Shown here: positions 49,077 to 59,016 of the stretch, piece after piece
Position numbering within the stretch: the first letter of the stretch is position 1
How the letters are laid out: each line of letters opens with the position of its first letter
Origin: Verrucomicrobiota bacterium
Lineage (GTDB): Bacteria; Verrucomicrobiota; Verrucomicrobiia; Limisphaerales; PALSA-1396
Reading direction: 5' to 3'
Assembly: GCA_016200005.1 (NCBI GenBank)
Contig: JACQFP010000079.1
Coordinates: 1 to 59,016 of the forward strand
Length of the DNA stretch: 59,016 nucleotides
Made by a program: the position numbers and the translations under genes
The notes under the pieces: generated by a model
The model's database searches: none
Told to the model about the DNA's origin: nothing
What the model saw: the letters and a program-made list of their open reading frames with translations, nothing else

Positions 49077-50648
49077 ATGGAAGCACCGCTTACGCCGCTT
49101 GAGTTTGCCCGGCGCGCCCGCCGACTTTACTCCCATCGCGAAGCCGTGGTGGACGGGGCGCTGCGGCTGACCTACGCGCAGTTCTTCGACCGTTGCGATC
49201 GCTGGTCGGCGGTGCTTCAGAAGCTGGGCGTGCGACCCGGCGACCGCGTCGCCTGCATCGCCCCGAACACACACGAGCATCTGGAAGCCTATTATGCCGT
49301 GCCCCAAATCGGCGCGATCATCGTCCCGATCAACTACCGCCTGCGCGCCGACGATTTTGCTTATATCATAGGCCACAGTGGGGCGTGTGTGGTCTGCGCG
49401 CAGGCTGACTATCTGGATGCCGTAGATCAGGTGCGGGCGCAATTGCCGGGCGTAAAGCATTTCGTCGCCTTTGACGGGAGCAAACCCGGCTGGCTGTCGT
49501 ACGAGGAGAATCTGGCGGCCGCTTCGCCGAAGTTTGAAATTGCGTCCGTCCGGGAGAACGAGTTGCTCTCGATCAATTACACCAGCGGCACCACCGCGCG
49601 GCCCAAGGGCGTGATGTTGACCCACCGGAACATTTATCTGAACATTCTTGGCCGGCTGGCGCACAACCACATGACCTCCGCTGAACGTTATCTGTGGACG
49701 CTGCCGATGTTCCACGTGAACGGCTGGTGCTTCGTCTGGACCATCACCGCCGTGGGAGGAACGCATGTCTGCCTGCGCAAGCCGGAGACGAAAGCAATTT
49801 TCGAACTTCTTGGACGGGAACGCGTCACCCTGTTTTGTGCCGCTCCGACTGTGCTCATCGGCATCGCCAGCGCGCCGGAGGAACTACGCCGCGCGGCGCC
49901 ACGCGGCGTGCGCGTACTGACGGCGGGCGCACCTCCTGCCGCCGCCACCATCGAACGGATCGAAGGCGAACTGGGTTGGTCCATCACCCATGTTTATGGC
50001 CTTACCGAAGTCTCGCCCATCGTGACCATCTGCGAACCGCGACCCGACGACAGCCGGCTCGACGCCCGGGAGGCGGCAAGGTTGAAAGCCCGGCAGGGAG
50101 TCGAGTGTCTCGCCGCCGGCGAAGTGCGAGTGGTGGACGACGCGGGACATGAGGTGCCCCACGATGGTCGCACGATGGGGGAAATTGTCATGCGCGGCCA
50201 CGCGGTCATGGCCGGTTATTACAAGGATCCGGCGGCTACAGCCCTGGCGATTCGCGATGGCTGGTTTCACAGCGGCGATGCCGCCGTCGTGCATCCGGAT
50301 GGTTATCTCGAAATTCGGGACCGCTGGAAGGACATCATCATCAGTGGCGGCGAGAACATTTCTTCTGTGGAGGTGGAAGGTGTCCTGCTCCGGCACCCGG
50401 CCGTGCAAGAGGTCGCAGTGGTGGGATGGTCACACGAGAAATGGGGCGAGGCGCCGCACGCTTTCGTTGTTCTTCGCGACGGCGTGAAAACGGAGGCGGC
50501 CGAGCTGCGGCGCTTCTGTCGCGACCAACTGGCGCATTTCAAAGTCCCGCAGGAGTTCCACTTCATCGCCGAACTGCCCAAGACGGCCACCGGCAAGGTC
50601 CAGAAGTATGTGTTGCGCGGCGGCCAGCCGAACATGGCTGCGCAGTAG
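49077..50648 (+). CDS. Acyl-CoA synthetase (AMP-dependent ligase)
   Basis: A 523-residue ANL-superfamily enzyme that activates a carboxylic acid with ATP and joins it to CoA. Motifs are the P-loop-like INYTSGTTARPKGVMLTHRN, the Y-G-x-T-E element THVYGLTEVSPI, the ribose-binding DGWFHSGDAA and GYLEIRDRWKDIIISGGENI, and the C-terminal lysine PKTATGKVQKYVLRG. This fits a fatty- or aryl-acid CoA ligase; the substrate is not readable. ATG 49077 is chosen over TTG 49059. It follows the block B membrane protein by 60 nt. A scrap of the same gene's 5' region lies after the block A copy. Confidence 0.93.
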   Translation: MEAPLTPLEFARRARRLYSHREAVVDGALRLTYAQFFDRCDRWSAVLQKLGVRPGDRVACIAPNTHEHLEAYYAVPQIGAIIVPINYRLRADDFAYIIGHSGACVVCAQADYLDAVDQVRAQLPGVKHFVAFDGSKPGWLSYEENLAAASPKFEIASVRENELLSINYTSGTTARPKGVMLTHRNIYLNILGRLAHNHMTSAERYLWTLPMFHVNGWCFVWTITAVGGTHVCLRKPETKAIFELLGRERVTLFCAAPTVLIGIASAPEELRRAAPRGVRVLTAGAPPAAATIERIEGELGWSITHVYGLTEVSPIVTICEPRPDDSRLDAREAARLKARQGVECLAAGEVRVVDDAGHEVPHDGRTMGEIVMRGHAVMAGYYKDPAATALAIRDGWFHSGDAAVVHPDGYLEIRDRWKDIIISGGENISSVEVEGVLLRHPAVQEVAVVGWSHEKWGEAPHAFVVLRDGVKTEAAELRRFCRDQLAHFKVPQEFHFIAELPKTATGKVQKYVLRGGQPNMAAQ

Positions 50649-51041
50649 TTGTTCATGGCGCCAAGCTGACTTGAACGACGGCAACGGTCTTTTTGACCCG
50701 CGCTGGAAATGAGGCCGCGACTCAGCCCGGACAAAACTTCGGGTTTGCCGTAATCACACGGATTGCTTCAGCGAGTAAATCACTGCCGCGCAAAGGCCGG
50801 GCTTTCATCTGCGAGGGTGCGGGCGGTTCGCCGTCAAGCCGGTCCAGGAGATTCACAACGATTTCCTCCAATGGGTGACTTTGGTTTCAGAGACTTTCCA
50901 AATGGATTGTACACTGGCACGCCGTCGTCGTAGGATCCGAAAGATGTTGAAACCGGACATTTCCTCAAATATGCAAGTGCCTCTAACAGCGGCTGGCTGG
51001 AGTAGTGAATTGAAAACGAACGCGCTGGAGTATCGAATGGC
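50649..51041. other. Intergenic region after the acyl-CoA synthetase
   Basis: This 393-nt gap contains the pseudopilin tail remnant (50677-50723). The rest shows no recognisable gene or repeat. Confidence 0.55.
50677..50723 (+). pseudogene. Remnant of a pseudopilin 3' end
   Basis: GACGGCAACGGTCTTTTTGA and the following CCCGCGCTGGAAATGAGG align with the ends of the block A (near 44453-44498) and block B (near 48245-48289) pseudopilin genes, which encode [13 protein letters not shown]. Here the frame reads NGLFDPRWK and then meets TGA. It lies just after the synthetase and marks another, deleted copy of the duplicated unit. Confidence 0.7.
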
Positions 51042-51824
51042 ATGACGCACCGGCTCGGCAAAAACCTCGACGGCTACCACGGCGAAACGATCGACATCAC
51101 CGTCGTGCTGAATGATTGCCTGGCCGCCGCGCGCAGGCATGGTTGGAACCTCCAGGAAATTCACGTGGCGCCCGGTCGTGATTTGCTGGCCTTCACACGC
51201 CGCGCATCCGACCTCACACCCAACACAAAACGCATTTACCTCAGCGCCGGCATTCACGGTGACGAGCCGGCCGCGCCGCTGGCCGTCCGCCAGTTGTTGC
51301 AGGAGAATCAATGGCCCGCCGCCGTGGACCTCTGGCTTTGCCCGTGCCTGAATCCCACCGGCTTTCCACTCAATCGACGCGAGAATGCGGACGGCGTGGA
51401 TCTCAACCGGCAGTATCTTCACCTGCAGGCTGCGGAGACGCGCGCCCACATTGCCTGGCTGGAACGACAGCCGGGATTCGATGTCTGCCTTTGTCTCCAT
51501 GAAGATTGGGAATCGCACGGCTTCTATGTCTATGAATTGAATCCGGATAATCTTCCTTCATTCGCTGAGACCATCGTGGAGAGCGTCTCGAAGGTTTGTC
51601 CCATCGACCAGTCACCCGTAATTGAAGGTCGCGAAGCGCACAACGGAATCATCCGTCCCAGCGCCGATCCGCGCTCGCGCCCCGAATGGCCCGAGGCGTT
51701 TTATCTCTTCACTTACAAGACGCGATTGAGCTACACGCTCGAAGCGCCGTCGGATTTTCCGCTACCAACTCGCGTCAACGCGCTCTTTACCGGCGTAAAT
51801 GCGGCGTTCAAATCGATCCTGTAG
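51042..51824 (+). CDS. M14-family metallocarboxypeptidase-like protein (MpaA/AstE-like)
   Basis: A 260-residue zinc hydrolase. The ligands are in YLSAGIHGDEPAA (H-x2-E) and in CLCLHEDWES. The substrate site is DGVDLNRQYL, and the catalytic Glu is likely in SYTLEAPSDFP. The family cleaves C-terminal amino acids or acyl groups, e.g. murein peptides (MpaA) or acyl-amino acids; the exact substrate is unknown. No signal peptide is visible. It stands alone on the plus strand after the synthetase remnant. Confidence 0.85.
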   Translation: MTHRLGKNLDGYHGETIDITVVLNDCLAAARRHGWNLQEIHVAPGRDLLAFTRRASDLTPNTKRIYLSAGIHGDEPAAPLAVRQLLQENQWPAAVDLWLCPCLNPTGFPLNRRENADGVDLNRQYLHLQAAETRAHIAWLERQPGFDVCLCLHEDWESHGFYVYELNPDNLPSFAETIVESVSKVCPIDQSPVIEGREAHNGIIRPSADPRSRPEWPEAFYLFTYKTRLSYTLEAPSDFPLPTRVNALFTGVNAAFKSIL

Positions 51825-51868
51825 CTGCGTCTCGTCAGAGCGCGGCAAACCTTCCTTCCTAGATCATT

Positions 51869-51894
51869 GGGGCGGTCTCACGACCCGCCGCTAC
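51869..51894. repeat. GTAGCG-type hairpin repeat, copy 3 (inverted)
   Basis: On the minus strand this reads GTAGCGGCGGGTCGTGAGAC followed by CGCCCC. The stem GGCGGGTC/GACCGCCC is imperfect around a 4-nt loop. It belongs with the copies near 3488 and 14098 and lies between convergent genes. Confidence 0.5.
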
Positions 51895-51898
51895 GGAA

Positions 51899-52342
51899 TC
51901 ACTTCAAGCTCGCCGCACGCCGCTTCACCCACTCCTTGCCGAGTTCCGTCAATGTCTTCGCCTTCAACACCCGCTCCGCCAACGGGAACACGATGCGCTC
52001 TTCCTTGTCGAAATGTTTGCGCGACGCCGTGACTGCTCCGAGCAAGAGCTGCTTGGCCTCCTTGACCGATTTGGCCGTGCGCAATTTGGTGAACGTCTCC
52101 TCGATCAATTCGTGTTCGTGATGGAACGTCTCGCTCTGGCCAATCTGCTCGAAACAATGCTCCAGTGGTTTGATGAACAGTTCGTCCTCGGTCTGCGAGT
52201 GCGGCAACATGACCTTGTCCACGAGCGCCGCGAGGGACTTCGCCTCTGCCAACGTCTTGAGACGCGGCGCGGCGGCCTCGACGTGGTCAAAGAGATGATG
52301 AAACACAGTGTGTTCCGCCCGCAAAATGTCCGTGATCTTCAT
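51899..52342 (-). CDS. Hemerythrin-like HHE-domain protein
   Basis: A 147-residue four-helix-bundle protein that would bind a di-iron site. Metal ligands are in RAEHTVFHHLFDHVE, MLPHSQTEDELFI, FHHEHELIEE and SRKHFDKEERIVFPL. Such proteins act in oxygen, nitric oxide or iron handling; the exact role is not known. ATG 52342 begins directly with the conserved helix. It stands alone on the minus strand. Confidence 0.9.
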   Translation of the reverse strand: MKITDILRAEHTVFHHLFDHVEAAAPRLKTLAEAKSLAALVDKVMLPHSQTEDELFIKPLEHCFEQIGQSETFHHEHELIEETFTKLRTAKSVKEAKQLLLGAVTASRKHFDKEERIVFPLAERVLKAKTLTELGKEWVKRRAASLK

Positions 52343-52556
52343 GGTGCAACGACGACACCAAGCAAATAACTCATCGCCGCCGATTCCGCCAGACGTTTCT
52401 TGTCTTAATTAAGCGTACAGGCGCGGAAACGCGGAGGATTTGAGCCACATGGAAACATGATTCCCGTTGAAGAAGGCGAGCTACGTCAACGGATTCATGG
52501 GAAAACTCTGAAATAGTTTCGACACAATTTCCTTTCCGCGTAACCCTGCAAACAAA

Positions 52557-53366
52557 TTAATTTGTCAATGGTGTTGCGCCAGCATCCAGTAGCGCTCGCA
52601 CGATTTTGTGCCTTTTTTTTGCACGGGCTAGTTTGATTGGCGGTGAACTCAGTTTTCCGGTCAAGTTAGGATCTGCACCGGCTGCGATGAGCGCCAAAGC
52701 AACTTCATCAAGCCCACCTTGGATTGCTTTTTGCAGAGCGGAAATCTCATGTGGCATGACATTGATGTTCACTCCAATTGAAATGAGGTAAAGCGCTACT
52801 GAAGTGCAACCTAATTTGCAGGCTTCCCACAGGCAGTAGTCATTCACTTTTGCACCTGCCGCCACTGCTTGTTTCAAAAAATCAAACCAGTCTTCGAACG
52901 ATCGTAGCTGCGGCTTTTCTTCGCTCACCATTTCGATTGCTCGCACAAACCACTTCAATGGCGAACTCTTGCGCCAATACATTTCAATCGTTTTGAAAGC
53001 CGCCTCGCTTGCCGCGTTACAGCCAGGATGTGTTTCCAGCGCAACTGACGCACCCGCTCGAACCAATTCCTGGGCTATTTCAAAATGATGCTGTTTGATC
53101 GCTCCGTTGAGCGCAGAGCCGGGAAACACCTCGAAATTGACTTTCGCGATCTGATTCACGTCCGCACCGGCAGCAATCAATTCGCGAACAACCTCCAAAT
53201 GGCCACACCGAGCAGCAGTCTCCAAGGGCGGACGCTTGTCTTTTCTTCCGGCGTTGACGTTCGCACCGGCAGCAATTCGCTCTCGGATGATGGCTAGATT
53301 TCCGTCCAAGCACGCTTGGAGCAACTTTGTGTCAGACCGTGGCGCACGTTGTCTTTTCTCGTCCAT
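52557..53366 (-). CDS. Ankyrin-repeat protein
   Basis: A 269-residue protein made largely of ankyrin repeats, e.g. LLQACLDGNLAIIRERIAAG, PPLETAARCGHLEVVRELIA and ALNGAIKQHHFEIAQELVRA, each about 33 residues and ending AGANVN- or AGADVN-like. Such proteins bind other proteins. No signal peptide is visible. ATG 53366 is chosen because the frame upstream to 53417 would overlap the gcvP end. It lies 17 nt after the gcvP stop on the same strand and may be co-transcribed. Confidence 0.85.
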   Translation of the reverse strand: MDEKRQRAPRSDTKLLQACLDGNLAIIRERIAAGANVNAGRKDKRPPLETAARCGHLEVVRELIAAGADVNQIAKVNFEVFPGSALNGAIKQHHFEIAQELVRAGASVALETHPGCNAASEAAFKTIEMYWRKSSPLKWFVRAIEMVSEEKPQLRSFEDWFDFLKQAVAAGAKVNDYCLWEACKLGCTSVALYLISIGVNINVMPHEISALQKAIQGGLDEVALALIAAGADPNLTGKLSSPPIKLARAKKRHKIVRALLDAGATPLTN

Positions 53367-53383
53367 TCTCGTTGGGTTCGGTG

Positions 53384-56314
<2,931 letters not shown>

Positions 56315-56408
56315 GCGAGGAAAGTACGGGGCGTTGCGGGCAAATCAAGAGATTTTGCGGCGGACGCTTTTGCGTGACGAAAAAACGGTGATGCGTTAAG
56401 TTCGCTCC

Positions 56409-57041
56409 ATGATGAATCGGCGCCAACGCCCTTTGATTTTTGCGGCTATGACGATATCTGCGGCCTGGCTGCTGGCGTGGGGCGGTTACACGTTGGCAAG
56501 CAATTCCAAGATGACCGCGGAGAAGTTGAGGACCTACGCGCAATCGGTGGAATTGGGCCGCTTGACGGGCAAGGCAAGGGCGGAAGCCATCAACCAACTT
56601 GCCTTCAAACTGAATGCCCTGGCTGCGGATGAGCGCCAACAAGCGAGAATGGACGGCGTCTTGCAAGGCTGGTTGGAACAAATGACGGAGGTAGAGAAGA
56701 CCGCATTTATCGAAGCGACAATGCCGAACGGTTTCAAAGAAATGTTATCAGCATTTGAGAAAATGTCAGAGGAGAAACGACGCCGGGCGATCGGCGAAGC
56801 TCTGAAACGGCTCAAGGAAGTACGGGAGAATCTTCGCGAAAGCAGTCCGTCAGCGCCGGTAGCGGCGACCAATCGAGCTCCCGTCATCACACCGGAGGTG
56901 GAGAAACGCGTGCGGGAGATCGGCCTAAAATCATTCTACAACGAGAGTTCGGCCCAGACGAAAGCAGACTTGGCTCCGATACTGGAGGAGTTGCAACGCA
57001 TGATGGAAAGCGGTGCAATAGCGCGAGGCGGACCGAAATGA
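56409..57041 (+). CDS. Membrane-anchored helical protein of an ABC operon
   Basis: A 210-residue protein with one N-terminal membrane segment (PLIFAAMTISAAWLLAWGGY) and a helical, charged extracytoplasmic part (TAEKLRTYAQSVELGRLTGK, MSEEKRRRAIGEALKRLKEV). The stop overlaps the next gene's ATG by 4 nt (ATGA), so it is coupled to the ABC ATPase. No domain is recognised; it may be a partner subunit of the transporter. Confidence 0.78.
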   Translation: MMNRRQRPLIFAAMTISAAWLLAWGGYTLASNSKMTAEKLRTYAQSVELGRLTGKARAEAINQLAFKLNALAADERQQARMDGVLQGWLEQMTEVEKTAFIEATMPNGFKEMLSAFEKMSEEKRRRAIGEALKRLKEVRENLRESSPSAPVAATNRAPVITPEVEKRVREIGLKSFYNESSAQTKADLAPILEELQRMMESGAIARGGPK

Positions 57042-57928
57042 TCGAACTGCGGAATGTGCAAAAGAAATTCGGCGGCCGTCTGGCGGTTGACGACCTGACG
57101 CTAAACGTGCCTGCCGGCGAAATCTTCGGCCTGCTTGGCCACAACGGCGCTGGAAAGAGCACGGCCATTGGCATGATGCTTGGTCAAGTCTGGCCAACGG
57201 CGGGCGTCGTCAGGGTTTGTGGGTATGATGTCTCCGCGCACCGACAAAATGCGCTGCAAAAGGTCGGCGCGATTTTTGAAACGCCAGTGTTTTACGATTA
57301 TCTGTCCGGCTGGAGCAATTTACAGATTTTGAGCCACTACACAGCGCCCACGCCGCCGGCACGCTTGCGCGAGGTTATTGATTGGGTTGGCCTGACCGGT
57401 CGCGAAAAATCCAAAGTCAAAACCTACTCGCACGGGATGCGGTCGCGGCTGGCCTTGGCGCAGGCGTTGTTGCCGAAACCGGAACTGCTTATTCTGGATG
57501 AACCGAGCGACGGTCTCGATCCGGAAGGCATCCACGAGATGCGGCAGACGATTCTGCGATTGCACCGTGAACTGGGTCTGACAATCCTGCTTTCCTCGCA
57601 CCTGTTGAATGAAGTGGAACAACTCTGCACCCGCATCGCGGTTTTGAATCAAGGCCGAAAGGTTTTTGAAGGCACATTGAATGAAATTTCGCAGGGGCCA
57701 AAGTGGGTGCGTCTGCGGGTGGGAGACTTTGCCGATGCCGTCGCGCGACTCAGACAGGCACAAATGGTCCTCGACCAGCGCGACGGTCAATACGTGACGC
57801 TGGCGAGTGGGATCGACACGGATCAGGTGGTCAGGCATCTGGTAGGGCAGGGGATGCCGGTGTACGAAATCGCCCGGGAAAAACAGACGCTGGAAGACTT
57901 TTATCTGGCGTTGATGAAGAAGAATTAG
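57038..57928 (+). CDS. ABC transporter ATP-binding protein
   Basis: A 296-residue ABC ATPase. Walker A is GLLGHNGAGKSTAIG, the signature is a variant YSHGMRSRLALAQAL (SHGMR in place of SGGQ), Walker B is LLILDEPSDGLDPEG and the switch is LLSSHLLNEVE. The C-terminal region (FADAVARLRQAQMVLDQRDG) is the regulatory tail seen in CcmA/YhaQ-type exporters of drugs, lipids or peptides. It partners with the permease directly downstream. Confidence 0.95.
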   Translation: MIELRNVQKKFGGRLAVDDLTLNVPAGEIFGLLGHNGAGKSTAIGMMLGQVWPTAGVVRVCGYDVSAHRQNALQKVGAIFETPVFYDYLSGWSNLQILSHYTAPTPPARLREVIDWVGLTGREKSKVKTYSHGMRSRLALAQALLPKPELLILDEPSDGLDPEGIHEMRQTILRLHRELGLTILLSSHLLNEVEQLCTRIAVLNQGRKVFEGTLNEISQGPKWVRLRVGDFADAVARLRQAQMVLDQRDGQYVTLASGIDTDQVVRHLVGQGMPVYEIAREKQTLEDFYLALMKKN

Positions 57929-57940
57929 GTGCAGCCTCTT

Positions 57941-58780
57941 ATGTTTTACCTTCAACTGCGCAACGAACTCTGGAAACTCTTCGGCAAGAAGCGCACCTAC
58001 ATTGGTTTCGGGATGTTTTTGGTGGCTGAAATCGTTATTATCCTGATTTTCCGCTACTCGAACGCCACGCGCTGGATGAAGCGCACACTGGAGAACAATG
58101 GATTTGTGGCGGAACAGTTTCTCTCTGTGCTGACCATTGCTTCGTTGATGGTGATCATTATTTCTTACACGCTGTTGCCGCTTTATGTGGCGCTCGTGGG
58201 GGGGGACTTGGTGAGCAAGGAAGCCGAGGACGGAACTCTGCGCATGATTTTGTCCCGGCCCATTTCCAGGCTGCGCTTGCTGGGTTTGAAGTGGCTGGCC
58301 GGTTTCCTGTTTTCGATGGTGCTCGTGTTGTCGCTGGGACTATTCGGCCTGCTGTTTACCAACTTCTGGTTTCCTGCGGATGGGAGTCTGTTTGTTTCGC
58401 TCCCGGGCGAGCGAATCAACATTTTCCAAGCGGGGATGGGCTTGAAGCGTTACGCGGCGGCCCACCTGTTCATGGTTACCAAGGCCTGCACGGTGATGGG
58501 ACTGGCCTTCATGTTTTCGTGTTTCAACATGAAACCCGCCGCCGCAACTATTCTTGCACTTTCGGTGATCATCATTAACGGGATCCTGATGGAGATTCCG
58601 TACTTCAAAGATTTGCAACAATGGTTCCTCACTTATCATCTGAACACCTGGCAGCTTCTGTTTGTGGAGAAAATTCCGTGGTGGAAAATCGGCGAATCAC
58701 TTAGCATCCTGTTTGGCTTTAACGTGTCGTTTGTGGTCGTCGGTTGCACCGCATTTCACATGCGCGACATCAAGTCGTAA
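57941..58780 (+). CDS. ABC-2-type transporter permease
   Basis: A 279-residue membrane protein with about six helices (FGMFLVAEIVIILIF, LSVLTIASLMVIIISYTLL, WLAGFLFSMVLVLSLGLFGL, ...). GGDLVSKEAEDGTLRMILSR is the conserved ABC-2 coupling region. With the ATPase it forms an exporter whose substrate is unknown. The start may be GTG 57929 (directly after the ATPase stop) or ATG 57941; the latter has AGGTG at proper distance and is chosen. Confidence 0.9.
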   Translation: MFYLQLRNELWKLFGKKRTYIGFGMFLVAEIVIILIFRYSNATRWMKRTLENNGFVAEQFLSVLTIASLMVIIISYTLLPLYVALVGGDLVSKEAEDGTLRMILSRPISRLRLLGLKWLAGFLFSMVLVLSLGLFGLLFTNFWFPADGSLFVSLPGERINIFQAGMGLKRYAAAHLFMVTKACTVMGLAFMFSCFNMKPAAATILALSVIIINGILMEIPYFKDLQQWFLTYHLNTWQLLFVEKIPWWKIGESLSILFGFNVSFVVVGCTAFHMRDIKS

Positions 58781-58877
58781 CGCCATGTTGAACCCAGCCG
58801 CTGCGCGGCGAGCCTTGCGGCGGTGCAACGGGCTTATCGTGTTCACCGGTTCAAGAGGTCGTGAGTTTTTTTTGATT

Positions 58878-58919
58878 GGCGGCGAGCGTGCTTCCGCATC
58901 CACGGGCACACTCGCCGCC
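58878..58919. repeat. Imperfect inverted repeat upstream of the recombinase gene
   Basis: GGCGGCGAG (58878-58886) and CTCGCCGCC (58911-58919) pair over 9 bp, with a mismatch and then GTG/CAC extending the stem around a 16-nt loop. It ends 2 nt before the integrase ATG, where it could act as a regulatory or recombination site; its role is not shown. Confidence 0.5.
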
Positions 58920-58921
58920 CT

Positions 58922-59016
58922 ATGACTAAAACTACGTGTCCCTCCATCGCAAAATTCGCGGACTTTGTCCAACTCAAAGATTATCGCCCGCCCACCAAGG
59001 ACGAGTACGTCCGTTA
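58922..59016 (+). CDS. N-terminus of a probable tyrosine recombinase/integrase (partial)
   Basis: ATG 58922 opens a frame to the window edge encoding 31 residues: CPSIAKFADFVQLKDY, then RPPTKDEYVR. This resembles the N-terminal SAM-like DNA-binding domain of tyrosine recombinases found in the same phylum. The catalytic domain lies beyond the window, so the call is tentative. Confidence 0.5.
   Translation, partial: MTKTTCPSIAKFADFVQLKDYRPPTKDEYVR

Overview
The window looks like a chromosomal segment of a Verrucomicrobiota bacterium, probably of the Pedosphaera/Limisphaerales type. This is inferred from four pseudopilins with the [24 protein letters not shown] signature and a C-terminal H-X9-DG motif, a beta-propeller sensor kinase, a DUF2723 glycosyltransferase with TPRs, a GxGYxYP-type putative glycosidase, a DUF3500 protein and GC-rich intergenic hairpin repeats. 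No rRNA, tRNA, CRISPR array or complete insertion sequence was seen.

Layout. 1-3.4 kb (minus strand): D-lactate dehydrogenase, a MarC-family membrane protein, a small lipoprotein and a pseudopilin. 3.7-13.8 kb (plus): a cluster of three c-type cytochromes (two resembling RoxA-like diheme oxygenases), a small protein whose domain is also fused to one of the cytochromes, and a large membrane patatin. This is the best candidate here for an undescribed system. 14.3-17.9 kb (minus): an ATP-grasp ligase paired with a zincin, then MetRS. 18.1-21.1 kb (plus): MscS and a ClC channel with CBS domains. 21.2-27.4 kb (minus): WecA-like transferase, GT4, DUF2723-TPR protein and a TrmA/RlmD-type methyltransferase. 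27.5-29.2 kb: a small membrane protein, a 141-nt hairpin-rich element and DUF3500. 29.5-36.2 kb (plus): TIGR00282 phosphoesterase, CheY-like receiver, a bioB broken by one nonsense codon, propeller histidine kinase and NarL-type regulator. 36.4-40.2 kb: two exported hydrolases.

40.8-50.7 kb is a tandemly duplicated block. Each copy has a secreted repeat-rich protein, one or two pseudopilins and a small membrane-anchored protein. The second copy is followed by an acyl-CoA synthetase. A scrap of an acyl-CoA synthetase 5' end after copy A, and a scrap of a pseudopilin 3' end after the synthetase, show that the unit included these genes and was once present in more copies. 51-59 kb: an M14-type peptidase, hemerythrin, ankyrin protein, gcvP, a three-gene ABC export operon and the start of a probable tyrosine recombinase cut by the window edge.

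A recurring theme is repeat DNA, both between and inside genes. At least five families of intergenic palindromes are present. Three conserved housekeeping genes (metG, the rlmD-like gene and the TIGR00282 gene) carry in-frame insertions of repeat sequence that leave the reading frame open.
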